Shown in pieces: positions 1 through 12,907 of a DNA stretch of 64,000 nucleotides. The stretch lies in assembly GCA_013399875.1 (NCBI GenBank), contig VXAZ01003464.1, positions 62,001-126,000 on the forward strand, given 5' to 3'. The stretch's first letter is position 1. Each line of letters starts with the position of its first letter. A program made the position numbers and the translations under genes. The DNA comes from Gymnorhina tibicen (taxonomy: Eukaryota; Chordata; Aves; Passeriformes; Artamidae). The notes under the pieces are model-generated. The model did not search any database. It saw only the letters and a program-made list of their open reading frames with translations, and was not told the DNA's origin.

Positions 1-893
1 TAGCTTGGTGCCAGAGGCTCATCCACAAAATGGCCCTTCAGCCTTTTATATCCTTGCAAATTGCATCAGCCTGACGCATATTAATTTATGGTTTTGCATA
101 GCCTCGCCCCCTTGTCAATCTTCTGGGAGCCCACACTTTCCTGTTGCTGAGACAATCAGGGTTCTCATTGGTTGGAGTCCTTATTCCTTTTATGGTGGTG
201 CTTTCAAAGTCCGGCTGGCAACAGCTCGCTCCCCCTTGCAAGCCCCACAGAACCGACATTACCACACAAATCACCCCACCCCATAAAGTCAACTTGTATA
301 ACTAACCCACCCCAACAACATTAAACCTTTTAAAATATATTATCCCCTTAATATTTCCACAGGATAATATCATAATATCCATCTTTATAACTCATAATAT
401 AACTAATAATATAATTCATAATTAATACAACATATTGCGAAAGCCAACCTTAATTAATTCATAACAATACAAATTATACTTCTCGCAGTGGTAACCAATT
501 TTATTGCATGGTCCTTACCCTGGTTTTCTCCTGATGCTTTCACACACAAGACATTCCCATTCGTATTTCTATTACGAATCTCTGAAACAGGAGATATTTT
601 GCACCTTTCCAGACCTGGCTGCTTCATTGCCTTGCTAGTCCATTCACACTTCAATCACTAAAGGGCAAAAGCCTCTTAGCCAGGTTGGAAAGAGCCTTGA
701 TCCAGTGCTGGGGCATCAGCATTTATCATGTCTAATAGATGACTGTGATAGTGATGACTAGTGACTTTCAAGCACTTGGTTCTGGGGCTATTTGTACATT
801 GCATCAAGTTTTGCCTCCCTTTTAAATGAAAAGTCTGTCTGCTGTGTTTCCTTGTCACTTTTGTTTACAGTGACTTCTTTAAAGAAGTGTTTT
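1..893. other. Intergenic sequence, repeat-like but unassigned
   Basis: It includes a piece with ccttttatatccttgcaaat and cattggttgg that could be LTR U3-like, an AT-rich tract at 335-430, and a reverse open frame of 66 codons at 454-654. I could not place any of these in a named family. Confidence 0.4.
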
Positions 894-898
894 ATAGC

Positions 899-1495
899 TG
901 TCCTGGGTTACAGTGTATTCTATTACCATGAGCTGTTGAAACCAGGTGTAGCAATGTTCCTTGCCTCCTCCCTTGGGACTAGCTTCTGTTAATGGGCCCA
1001 TCAGTGCCTTGCCCCATGACTCATGATCCCATTGTGAGATGCTCCGCTCAGGGGGAAGGAACCAAGCATTCCCACCTGGATAAAATCTGGGGTTTGGAAC
1101 AGCATGGGCAGCCTTACCTGCTGGGATCCCAGAGGACAAGGACTACACCACCACTGGATTTTCAGACTTCTTTTCTACAAGATCACCGCTTCAACAGGAC
1201 CATTTCAAAGAGAACTGCAGCTACCACTACATTGGACTGCTACCAATACCCTGCCCGGCAGGGTGCCAGGTTGTATCCCTGACTCTGTCAGGCTTTAAAC
1301 CAGTTCCTCTGTATTATTGTTTTGTTATATATATATATATTAGTAAAAATTGTTATTCCCATTTCCTCATATCTTTGCCTGAAAGCCCCTTAGTTTCAAA
1401 TTTATAATAATTCGGAGGGAAGGGGGTTGTATTTTCCATTCCAAGGGGGGCTCCTGCCTTCCTTAGCAGACACCTGTCTTTCAAAAACCAAGACA
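899..1495 (+). mobile_element. Solo LTR 'A' (endogenous retrovirus, 5-bp TSD)
   Basis: The 597-bp block starts TGTCCTGGG and ends AAGACA. The five bases on each side are identical (atagc at 894-898 and 1496-1500), so the boundaries are the real insertion ends. A 5-bp duplication fits ERVL-type integrases. A TATA-like gataaaa lies near 1078, and a short TA tract at 1323-1342 precedes the shared 3' end. The first two thirds resemble LTR B. The last ~190 bp match LTRs C and D. No internal retroviral genes flank it, so it is a solo LTR. Confidence 0.93.
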
Positions 1496-1500
1496 ATAGC

Positions 1501-2165
1501 TTAAAAACCATAAAAAATAAATCAAGGTAATCCCACTCTGATTCTCATTCCCTTCATTGATCATGTAAGAAACACACAGAGAGAACTTTCAGATCTGAAT
1601 TTTCAGCTTCCCGTAGTGGGAACCTGAGGATGTCTCATGACATTGAGTTGTTTTGGGGACAACAGGACTGGTGTCAGTGATTTCCTCAGGAAAGAAAATA
1701 ACAAAAGTGTTATTGGTGCTTGAAAAACAGTAAAGGCAAGGTTTTCCAAGGCACATTCCTGTAATTTTGTTGTTTTAAATGACTGTGATACATCTGCCTG
1801 GGCTGTAGGTGAGCTGTTGGTAGGCAACGGAGGAAAGTTGTGGAAGGGCAGAAAGACCTAAAAGTCTTCATTTAGCCTACAGCAGGTATTGAGGTATCTG
1901 ACTGTGGAGCAGAGATGGAGGTACTAGTAGGGCATCCTCTTGAAGTGCTATTCATAGCTATTGTTGAACTGCTGGCACTTACATTACAGCTGCTTAGGGC
2001 ACCTACACATTGAAGTCTGCTTGCCTGCAATGATGGTTGGAGACACAGCATGATTAACACTCTACACTGTGTACCTTCAGGGGAGCTTGAAGGGTTGCAG
2101 GCGAATGAGCAAAGCCCAGCAGGTTTCAGCAGTCCTGCAGACCTGCCAGTTGCTAAAACTTCTAG
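1501..2165. other. Intergenic sequence, nothing recognised
   Basis: No gene, RNA or clear repeat seen between LTR A and LTR H. Confidence 0.5.
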
Positions 2166-2742
2166 AGCAGTTCTGTAAGACTAGACAAGTGTTTTCCTAG
2201 CATAATAAGGTAAAACAACTGAAGAAGCCACAAGCGGAAAAGGATCATATGAAAGAAGGACTGGATGGAGGGAATACATGCAGTTCTGGAGACTGTAGGA
2301 TCCTGGAGAGCAGCCATCAACAGACATTAACAAACATCAACCCCAGACATTGCCCCCTGGCATGGTTGGAGACACCTGGTCTGGAAAAGACTGATAAGAG
2401 AACCGTGGAATGAGGACCAAAGTAGCATCTAAGGTGAAGAAATCCATAACCAATAAGAAACCAAATATTAAAAAATTGTGTAACTTGGGACCAATGAACA
2501 CTGAACCAACGAATTTCTATGGGTTTTGATTATAAAAATATGTGAAAAATCCAGTAAAAGTCATGTCCAGTAAAAGTCACAGAATGATTTTCTCTGCTCA
2601 AGCTGGGCTGTGTGTGAATGAAATTATTTCTGTTGCACATCTTAGCCAGAACAACATCCTGGCCAGAATAAAATAATGCCTTGATTCTCTAACACTAAAA
2701 ATGTCATTGGAGAGTTTTTGTTTTTCCGCACTTTCGGTGACA
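2166..2742 (+). mobile_element. Probable ERV LTR 'H' (5' boundary unresolved)
   Basis: A TATA-like gattataaaaat near 2528, an AATAAA-like cagaataaaataatgcc near 2668, and an end ttccgcactttcggtgaca make this look like the R-U5 end of an LTR. The start is not defined by a TSD; 2166 is approximate. The following bases resemble a degraded primer binding site. Confidence 0.5.
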
Positions 2743-5604
2743 GCCTGAACCTGGGTGAAACTTTTTTGTGGTTATTCAGAGATTGACATCCAAGCTGTCA
2801 CAGAAGTGGGAACTGATGCTCCCTTTTTCTTTGCAAAGCACCATTCAACTGATGTCCTGTTTAGTCACTCACTGCCTCCATAGTCATATTCCTTCCTGGT
2901 ACAGACACCCTCCTACTCGTCTTTGCACACAAATCTTCCTATTCACATACTCACTAGGTCAATGTATTGTACTTGATGCTCAGAAAATAGGATGGTTGGA
3001 GGATTAATGGTGTCCTTGGTGGTTCTCTTATTTTCTTTCTTGGAACTTAACAACCATACTCAAAGGAGTTCTCAAATGGATTACAGAGGTGATATAATGA
3101 ATTTCCTAGGGAAAGATTGATCATCCAGAGCATTTTGATAATAGCACTTACAGTTAAATATATACTTTTAAATTTAGTCTGAAGACTGTAAAGTCAAAAA
3201 TCACTGGTTTTGTCTTGGATATGTGAAAGACTTCCTTTGTTATTTGAGTGAGTGGCCACATAGATGAACTAGCCTGTCAAGAGGTCCCAACTGGAAAAAG
3301 TCCCAAGCAAACTGTTACAACTGGTCCCTTCCAGGTCCTTTCATTCTGTGATTACATGATCTATTAAACAGTCCTTTACGGTTTGTGGAATAAAGTGACA
3401 GACATTTTTGTTAGCATTTCAAATGCAATCCTGAATTTTCAGCAGCTCATTAAAGTGCTCATTAAAGCCAGCTTTAATGAGTACTTTGAGTGGGTATTTG
3501 CATCAGTAAAACAGGAGCATTGAAACTTTGCAAGGAGAAAATGGGAAATGACACAGAATGCAAAACACAAGTGCTCAACTGAGAATGTGCTCTTCTCGCA
3601 CTGAGAACCAGTCTTACTGAGCATTTTCCACCCAAATGAACCATTGGCACTAAGTCAGCTTTTCTGGAGCTGTTAAGGCTTGTTCTTGAAGCACTGTTCG
3701 AGGCACCCTGTCCCTTGGACTAAGATGTGATGCTTTAGGCAGGCCAGCTAAACCTCATGCCAGGACCAGAGATGCTGCCTTTCTCTTTGCATACGCACAA
3801 GGAGGCTGTCTGGGCAGCAGGGTTAGAACCCTCCTCTCCAGAGAGTCTCTTCAATAGAAAATATTGAACAGCTCCACACTAACCATGGATCCACAACCAT
3901 GCTTAGTTTTCCCTTTGACAATGGGCCACAAGCTGAAACAACAGGACATTTGATGACTTTGCTGCCAAGTGAAAATAAATTGTCATCACTTTTTTCTAGT
4001 CATAAAGTCTGTGAATTACAGAGACCTTGAACAGAGTTAGCTCTTGGGGCTCTGTCTCTGAAGGTGAGGTTCTTGAGAAACACATGATTGATTTTCCATG
4101 TCTTGCTGTGCAGTATAAGGGGAAGAGCAAGGTATTGACTAAAGGCTGGGAAATGCAAGAAAGGTGATTATAGCATGGCAGTCTTTGCAAGTCACTTCAA
4201 GATGTTCTTAAGACAAACTATCAGTTAGTCATTATGCATTATCTTCTTCCAGTCTGGCACAGAACAAGTACTTATATGGTACAAAACGAACAGGCAGCAT
4301 CACAGAGTGCTTTGGAGTAGGTACTGGAGGGCTTTAGTTCATCTGACAGCATTGCTAACATAAGGTTCTCACCTTTGTTTATGCAGCCAAGGCTTCCAAA
4401 AACCTGAAACACTGGGCATTTCTCTCCTTAAAATCCATCATGCTGGCAATCTGTAAGCAAATAGATTCAGTAACTTATATCTGATTCTTCCACATACAGG
4501 AATGGACCAGTCTCTTCCTCCCACAGGAAATGAAAGAGAATGTTTTGAGACAGGAAGATGAAGGCCAGACTATAAGGAAGATCAAAACCGAGATGGAACC
4601 ATGAATGACATGCAGAAGTGCCAAAGGGAAGAACAAGGACATGCAACAGGAAACAGCAGCCACAATGTTCCTCCTGTTCTTCAAAAGAGCCATCACAGCC
4701 TTGGGAATAATGATGCCCCAGAAAGGGAGACAGCAGCTTCTGGATCATGGTTGTTTTTGAGCACATCAGATGGGTAAGCAGAAAAGGCTCAGCTGCTTCA
4801 CCTAAAGGACAAATATGACTCAAACCGCATGGTTTTGAGCTCATGGGTTTAAGCTCAAAATTTATGTGTTACTAGCTCATTACTAGATTTACACTAGCAA
4901 GAAAATATGCCCTGCCATAAAATCAGTGAGTGCCCAGAACCAGCTCACTGCAAGGCAGAGAGGAATAAACAGCACAGCTGCATCAAGGGTTTGTTGAAGA
5001 CAAGGACGTTTACTGTCATCTTTGAGCTCTGGGACTGAATGGTTGATCCTGGAGATCTCTTTCAACTCCACTCCTGATAAGTATGACAGACCAGATTAGA
5101 GATCTACTCTCAAAAGATCCATCCCAACATCACCAACAGTGGTCACTGCTTTGGAAATTTCTTCTGGGTCCTATTTCCTGTGGACCATCCTTGATATCAC
5201 CCCCAGTCCAGTGAACAACACTTGACAGAAGTGTCTTGATGGATGGGCAGAATCTGTGACTAGAAACAGGCAACAGTTTCATGTGTTCAAATTGTATTAA
5301 AAATATTTGAGAATACTGGTAGTCAATTTTTCCAGTAGCCCTACTTTAAGTCTGTATCTATTTTCTGTAGTTCCAGTATATTTAAGTATTACCCTTTTCC
5401 CTACATCCCTACTCAATGTAAATCATTTTAGCAGCAGGAGAAATACTGATTTCCCTTAGGTAAGCACCCAGCACCCAGTGTTAACCCATGCTCAGCGATG
5501 AGCAGTTTTAGCTAGCTGTATGACCCACAGATCAAAAAATGACCCAAAACTTCTTTTCACCTTCCTGGCTCCCTGGGGAGCCAAAAGCAAGTGAAGTGTT
5601 ATTG
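2743..5604. other. Intergenic sequence, nothing recognised
   Basis: Unique-looking DNA with only short chance frames. At about 5043-5075 (gatcctggagatctctttca) there is a weak CR1-like 3' end resemblance, too short to call. Confidence 0.5.
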
Positions 5605-5609
5605 CAGGG

Positions 5610-6608
5610 TGTTGGAGGTTAGGATTTTTCCTTTTTGTTTTCTTTCTCTAAGGGAATTTTCTCCCATTTTGTTGCTAAGAAACAATAATGACCAATACTT
5701 AAGAGAGACAAAAGAAGTAAACACGGAGAAGGGGAAGGAGTGCAGCTGGCTTTACTATCATAGCTGAGGAGTTTCTCTTGGAGGGGAGAAGTGAGTTACA
5801 GTGAGATTTGGGCTGGGGGAAGCGGCTGGGCGCAGCTGCTAGCTAGCTCTCTCGCTGTCTCGGAGGAGGAAGGTCGAGCTGCTGCTTGGGAGGGGAATTC
5901 GCTGCCGCTGACGGAGCCCAGCCCTGCCCTGTTTCTCCTGCCTTGAGTGAGCCTTTGCTCATGAGAGCAGCCATTGAACTGGGACCTTACTAACACCCTA
6001 CCTCAAGAAAAAAAGGACCTTCACCATTCACTCGGGTGCCTCAGGGTAAACCCCGGGACCCTCAGCCCTCTTCCTCTTCAAGGGCGCCTCTCCTTACCGT
6101 GTTTGGGAGCCAGGCTGCCACTGCCCAGCCCCGCCGTGCCTCTGCCACTACTCGTGTTTTTTGCTACACTGTAGCCCGCACACCCTGCCTGCTGGGATAC
6201 CCTGCCGAGGTTCTGATACATCTCGTCTACCACTCCGGGATTTTGCAAGTCCCTGCCGTTCCAGCTTGCTGCTTCCGAGGTGCCTGCTACAGCTCCTTTG
6301 GCTATCCAGAGGGCCACTGGGACCAGCTGCCTCTGAGGGTTGGTAAAGGAAGCCCCTTTTCCATCCCTTTCTGCCGGCTGCGTCCGCTATTACCGCGTGA
6401 GAGAGAGACAGGTGGGCTCGCGCCACAGCGCCCCCTGCAGCCGCGGGGGAATCATTGCACCTGCCCAACCCAGCCGGGAGCGAACCGCGCCCCTGCCAGC
6501 TGTGGCCCTAACTACACCAAAGGGGAAAGTGCGTGACAGCTGAGAGAAGGCTGCTCCTGGGTTTCTGTTTCTGTTTGTTGTTGCTGCAGTTGTTGTTTGT
6601 TTGCTTTG

Positions 6609-6644
<36 letters not shown>

Positions 6645-6793
6645 TAGTAAAAACTTATTTCTTTTCCCATATCTTTGCCTGAAAGCCACATAATTTCAAA
6701 GTTATAATAATTTGGAGGGAAGGGGATCATATTCTCCATTCCAAGGGAGGTTCCCGCCTCCCTTGGCAGATGCCTGTCTTTCAAACCAAGATG
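5610..6793 (+). mobile_element. Solo LTR 'C' (endogenous retrovirus, 5-bp TSD)
   Basis: The 1184-bp LTR starts TGTTGGAGG and ends AAGATG, where the family ends AAGACA; the terminal CA has changed to TG. It is flanked by caggg at 5605-5609 and 6794-6798. It contains a GC-rich, CpG-containing middle (about 6030-6540), a (TA) tract at 6611-6638, and the shared 3' module. The 166-residue open frame inside it is not a gene: it has no homologue I recognise and lies in U3-like sequence. Confidence 0.92.
6611..6638. repeat. (AT)14 microsatellite in LTR C
   Basis: An uninterrupted AT dinucleotide tract at the same relative place as shorter TA tracts in LTRs A and D. Confidence 0.97.
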
Positions 6794-6798
6794 CAGGG

Positions 6799-9700
6799 AC
6801 TGGAACAAAGCACGTACAATAAGGGGGTTTTTGCTCGCAAAGGCTTTCTTTTTTCTGGTGGTTAAAGGGGAGCATAAACCCAAAGATAACCTCCAGAATG
6901 CTGATGAGTGCAGGAGGCATGAGGAACTGCCTAGAAGGTAGAAAGTTCATTTGTTCATACTCAAAATACCAGGGATTTCTACTATGTCTGCAGAAATCTC
7001 ACTTAGGTGTTTAAATCTAGTTGGTCTTTCAATGTAGTTTATTTAGAATATGATTTCCTACACATTTGGAAAAAGCAACCTGAAAAAAAAGGAGAAATGG
7101 TTATTTGTCTTGATACAATCACCTGCCATTTGAGCTAACATAGTGTGACAGTAGCATGGGTTTTCTTCTTCTGTTTCCAACATACAAGTTAGACACTACA
7201 CCAGATTTGTTAGTTCTGGGCTGCCTGCTTGCTGCAGTTTTTGGAGAAGATGCTGCTCTCTGAGGGCTGGCATGCCAGAAGCAGAGGTGACCCCAGTACA
7301 GGCCATCCCCTTACCAACAGGGTCTGACCACAGTGGGCAGGGCTGGTTACTGGTAACAGGGTCCTTTGTCACAGACATGGCAAGTGGCAAATGATGTCCA
7401 AGGTCCATCTCTGTATTTCAAACAGGAACAAAAGGAGGTGGAGCCAGAGGCAGGGCTGGAAACGAGACTGCAACAGGGCTCCCAGTATGGATGCTTCGAG
7501 CAGAGCTAGCTTGGAAGAAAAAGCAGGTCACTAAGGACTCAGTCAAGTTTTGAACGCCTCCATTGATGGAACCCTCAGGCCTCCATAGGCTTCTGCCCTT
7601 GTGTTTGGCCACTCCAAGTAAGTCTATTTTTGGTTCTGCCTGTTCAGACTTTCCCTTTCTGTATGTGTGCCCATTGCCTTTGGCTGCTATTTTGCCAGAG
7701 CAGCCTGTGTGTGAAAACACTGCCTGGTGAGGCAAGGAGGTGTGGGAGGCTCAAGTAGATCAGAGAGGATGAAACCTTCTCTCAGAGCCATCACTTTGCA
7801 TGATACAAAACTTTTCCTAACTGAACTTCCTGGCTCTTCACCAAGGTGTGGGATGCCAGAGCTCTTCCGGGAAAAGACTGGGACAACTTGCTGCCAAAAA
7901 TAATATTTTCCTATATTGCTTTGAATTGCTGTGGAATATATCCAAGCTGTAGAGACCAACTTGGAATAAACAGGATTCTATGTGCAAAGCATATAGAGCA
8001 CAGAACATCTCAGAAAAGGATCAGTGTGTGAATTACATGAGATATATGGGAGAAGAAAAACAAAGTTCCTGGTGCAAGTAACTTGGGTTTTCTAGCAATA
8101 TCATGTTGAGAGCTCACATGTGGAAACTGAGCTTGGAAGCTTCAGTACAGATAAGAAAAGCCCTAGTCAAGTTGTTGTTCCTGGAGTTTAGTCTTCATTA
8201 CTATCTTTGAGCAAAAGAATTAGATCAACATGTCAGACTCACACAGTAAGAGCTTAGAGGTAGCTGGTTTCCTACAGTGAGGAGCAACCATAATTCCAGA
8301 CCATCCACAGAAAGTGAGTTTGCTTGGCCCTATAATGACTTCTTAGTAACCTGGAGGAACTATAGATTCTAGGATTCTAGAATTCTATGAACCAGCCTCC
8401 AATGTTTCTGAAATACTCAGACCCATAGTTACACTACCTGTTAGAGCTCTTGAATTTTGCTCTGATGAGGGTCCTAAGACCCAGCAAAGGGTCCAAAAGA
8501 ATTCAAAAGCTGTTTTTCATTTCTCATGGCAAGAGAACTCAAAAGTTGTTTTCCTTTGTCATGGCAGTTCATCATATTCAGGGTGGATTTTTAGTGATGA
8601 CTTAATGCTAAATACTTTTAACACTTAGATACCCTAAAGCAGCACACAAGCCTGTAGGTTTGCATCAGTCTAACTACTTACATTCCCACAGGCATACATG
8701 ACCACCAAGCCCCTGCAGTGATGCACAGGCAGCACCTTTTTTATGTTACAGTCTTGACAGGATTCACAAATGAGACTTTCTTCCCACCTCATCTTTGAGA
8801 CAGGATCTGTCAGATTTTGAAATAAAAAATGAAGACTGCAAACTCTACCATGTGTGGCTCACATCCCTCCCCATTCCTGTGAGCCTACTGTCCCTGTGAA
8901 ACCTGTTCTGTGCTCAGGGAGCCCAACAGGTTGGATTTAGAGAGAATAAACACTCTGAAATGCAAAGGGCTAAAGCCAGGCAAAAGGGATTTCAGCCTTT
9001 GTTCACTGCCCAGCTAGAGCATGAGTCAGAAGATGGTACAGTAAAGCCCAGTGGAAGCTGATACAGTTACACTGGTGATCTCACTAGAGCTAGTACAACT
9101 AATGACTTGCTTTTGACTGCTGAATCTGCCAGAAGAGGGGCATGTACTGATGGACTTGCAATGGTATGACCAGAGCAGCCATCCTGTGAACAGTTTTGCT
9201 ATTTGAGAAGATGTCATTGAATTCTGCTGGCGTGGGCTGGGAAGGGAAACCCTGTGTGCCTCAGTAAGTGGCTGAGGTGTGCACGACTAATAGAGAGTAT
9301 TTTGCACTTCAGAGTGTCTAGCAACCAGCATTTCCTGCAACGTCATCCATAGGCACAGAACTCCAGTGTTTCCTGACAAATATCTTATTTATGAAGACAG
9401 GTTATGACAAGGCTCAGGTAGAGTAGGCCATCAAAAATCATGTCTACCTCTCTTCTCTGAGAAAGTGATTGGGTTTTTTTATTTCCTTCTCCAAAAGGTA
9501 CTTGCTGAAATGTACTGCCAGGATGCCCTGCAAGAACTCTCTGATTGTAGAGGTGGCTGACCAATAAGGTCTGGGAGCTCAGGAAAATTTCTGTTAACAG
9601 AAGATAAATGAAAAACTACTGTTTCAAAGAAGAATGAGAAACATGGAAATCACTTCTGCTAGGAGCGGAAGAGTGCCCCTGTCTTATCTGAGATGGAAAA

Positions 9701-10963
9701 AATTGACATCCTCTCATGAATAAAGGAAGATCACAGCCTCTCCTGAAGTCTTGGGCTATTAAGCATTTGTAGGAACTCATCCATCACTGGTTTTTAACTA
9801 GTTCAACAAATACTTCAAAGGCAAACACTTTATTTCAAGTCAAGTAGAATATTTATTGGACTGCCTAAGGAGTCCGCTTCACTATTCCACATTTTTATCA
9901 TCATTTTACATTAACTACTTTGGTGACTTTCTGCTACCTCAAAACTTGCATATTTGTCAATAGAAATGTAAATATAATAAACATAAATCTGATGAGCTCT
10001 GATTTCAATTTAGTGACTTAAGTTGTATTTTTAAATAATTTGAAATGCCAAGGAACGTTCTCAACATAGACTGTGTTCCTGCATCATTTCTCCTGGCAAC
10101 AAAGACACCTCAAGGAACACCATCCACTTTAAGGCCTTTTTATTGCTTTCTTTTGGAGTTCCAGTGACCCCAGTTAGCTTTTAGAGCAGCACTGATGAAA
10201 AACGTCAAAAAAGACAGGAAAAGAAAACTGGAGCCCTCAAATAGAGCCAAACAGCCTAACTGACTGTAAGACTCATTCATTAAATACTAAAAACAGTGCT
10301 GTGAGCACAGAGAGTCCAAAGTGCTTTACACAGGTGGGCGAGTCTCATGATGTGCTGTGAAAAGAACTAATCCCTTGTTCTCCCTGCTGAGAAAGCAGAG
10401 GCATGTGGGGCCAAATCCATAGCACACTGCAATGCTGGTGCCGGGAGACATCTTGGATGAGTCAAGGCTCCCTTCTGGCTCCCTGAGCACTACCATGGAG
10501 TTATCAGTAACATGGTCTGCCATGCCTGGTGCCTTGTTGTTTCTGCCCCATGCCATTGGCTAAGATAACCAGGAGAGCAGTCTCTCTTGGAGACCTCTCT
10601 AGCCATGAAAGTTCTCTGTCTATGTCAGAAGACTGAGCATCTCACCCACATCTTAGCTCAAGGACTCTCCCCCTTAAGGTGCTGCTTCTTCCAGATAAGC
10701 TTGTGGCCTTTGTGTTGGGCTTTGCCACCCCATTATCAATAGGATCAAACCCCTGGGACAGCCTCACCCCAGACATGATCCCACCCAACACTGAGACCAA
10801 GGTGACACAACAACACTTCCAGAGGATCACTAATTAAGAAGGAGAATTAAGAAGGAGAAATAAGGCTTGGAGGCACTGATGGAGGTCAGAGGTCTGGGTT
10901 GGGGTAGGGTCCTCAGTGTCTGCTGAGTGGGGGTATAGGGTATTGGGGGGGGTTATTGAAGGG
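6799..10963. other. Intergenic sequence, nothing recognised
   Basis: No gene or definite repeat. A string of gattcta units near 8364-8392 faintly resembles the CR1 terminal repeat. Positions 9800-10030 are AT-rich. Confidence 0.5.
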
Positions 10964-12267
10964 TGTGGTGGTTTGTACCTGAATTGATGGACAGTTGTTT
11001 AGACCAATAACGCTTCTCAAAATTTACATATTTAAACCGCGTGGAAACGCGGGAACTCTCTCTTGCTTCTGGCTTTTGGACAGGTAACTGGGCTGCCTGT
11101 TCGGCCCGGCGGGCCAGGCTGGGTCTGGCAGGGCCTGGCCGGGCCTGGCTGCTGGTCCCTTCAGCACGGTTTAACAAGATCGTGGTCGCTCAGTTAAACA
11201 TTTCAGCTGTTCGTGCTCCAGTAGAGCAGCCTCACGGCTCCGTGCGGGCCAGGATAGCCCCCACTCTCCGCTGCCTGGCCGCTCATGTGATCAACAGAGA
11301 CAGATAAGTTCCAGCTGCAGGCCCAGGTGAGATTAACTCCTTCAACGCTGTAAGTTCCCCAGAAGAGTTGAAACCTGCAGACATCAATCCTCTCCCAGGT
11401 CAGAGGAAAGGGAAAGACAAAAGCACGTAAATAGACACCATGATAGTGACACCAAAGTGACTATGAAGAAGAAAGAGCTGAAGCCCAGAGGGAGGAGATA
11501 GAGGAGATGCTTTAAACCTGAAAGCTGAAATTCTTTTGTAAAGCTACAGTGATGGACTGTGATACGTCGGAGAACCCCTTGTGATTTCATTATAAGCATG
11601 GGGGGTAGAGTGTTCAAATTAGCCACAAGCAAAGATGCCTGTGCTGAAATAAGTAAATGTTGAAGTAGCTGTGATCCACTGAGAAGCCTGAACTGAGAAA
11701 GATAGTGATGAAGTAAAGACTCTTGCTCCCAGAGAAGAAGACCTCTGTTCCTAGAGATGAAGATGATCCCAGAGATATGAAGAGAACCTTTGCTCTTGAA
11801 CAGCTCATCCTTTAAATAGTACCCTGTTAGCTAAGATTGAACCCTCGAAAACAGCTGTGGGGAAAGCTGTAAGTCAAGGGAAGGGAAGTTTCACATGCCA
11901 GCAGAAAACCAACCCGGGCGGCTGTTGAGCTGCGACATTGAAGCCACGAGAAGACTGTTTCTTGTGGAGAAGCAGCATAACGTGGCAAAAGACACTCCTT
12001 TCCCTAAGTGAACTGATGAAAGACTATTATAGAAGAGGTAAACTGACTGAAATAATTCCAAGTTTGTGTCTTTATGTTGTAACTGGGAGGAGGGAGGAAG
12101 ATGGGGGAAAGAGAAGTATTCTGATGGTTTAGTCTGACCCTTATTATTCCTTTTTCTTTTAATTCGTTAATAAACCTCTTTATATTTTTTAAAGTTTAGA
12201 GCCTGCGTTTGCATTTCTCCTAATTCTTACCTCACAGAAAGTAAGAAATGCGAACAAGCCCACTACA
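10964..12267 (+). mobile_element. LTR-like element 'E', about 1.3 kb, TSD not found
   Basis: It starts TGTGGTGGTTTG and ends CCACTACA, near-inverted ends typical of LTRs. A GC-rich segment (about 11085-11290) is followed by an AATAAA at 12169-12174 and a T-rich stretch with gcatttctcctaattctta. No matching flanking duplication was seen, so it may be the product of recombination, a truncated copy, or wrongly delimited. Confidence 0.65.
12169..12174 (+). promoter_or_regulatory. AATAAA signal within LTR-like element E
   Basis: Canonical hexamer (ttaataaacctc) about 100 bp before the proposed LTR end, supporting plus orientation. Confidence 0.5.
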
Positions 12268-12398
12268 CTTAATTAGTGTTTCTGGCCGGTTTCAAACTGA
12301 AATTGTGGGGGATGATGAGAGAGAGCAGATAACTGCACTCAGAGGAAAGGAGGGGTAAGATCGTTGGAAAGAGAACTGTATGAGGGACTAGGATGGTG

Positions 12399-12450
12399 TA
12401 ATCAGGAAATATCTCAGGTTGGAAGGCATCCATAAGGATCAACGTATCTC
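12399..12450 (-). mobile_element. CR1 LINE scrap
   Basis: atcaggaaatatctcaggtt followed by ggaaggcatccataaggatcaacg resembles the reverse complement of a CR1 3' end. Very short and diverged. Confidence 0.5.
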
Positions 12451-12907
12451 CCCTTTTAAGATGCAGACAATAAACCTCCTCTCTTGGAGCAGAGGCGAGA
12501 GAAAGTGAACGGGAAAATGGGGATAGTAAAATCCAAGCAGGAGTGTATGGAGGGGCTCCTGCTTTCCCCTTCCTTCTCTGGAACCCTTTTCTATGTGGTT
12601 GGCAGAGAAGTCAGGAAGGCCCTGGCAGGAAGGTGGGTTGCTTTGCTCCACAGTGTTCACAGGGCAGCTGCGAGCTGGTGCCAGCACATCCTGTCTAGTA
12701 CGAGGCCTGAGAGACACCTGATGCTGTCAGTAGTGACCAAGGTAACAAGAGGGTTCCTGCAGCCACAGTCATGAAAATGATGTTGGTACACTGTGGTAGG
12801 ATCCATTTCCCTTTGGACATCAGTGGTGGATGTCTCTGTTGTAGCCAGCAGGCCCAGCCCCCAAAGGAAGCAGGTAAGCATGTGGTGCTATCCCATCTGT
12901 GCTCCCC

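Noticed and set aside
6036..6536. 166-codon plus-strand open frame
   Set aside because: It lies inside solo LTR C in the same GC-rich core. The homologous region of LTR D does not keep the frame in an obvious way.
8364..8392. gattcta-type repeats resembling the CR1 terminal repeat
   Set aside because: No CR1 body is next to it, and the units are imperfect.
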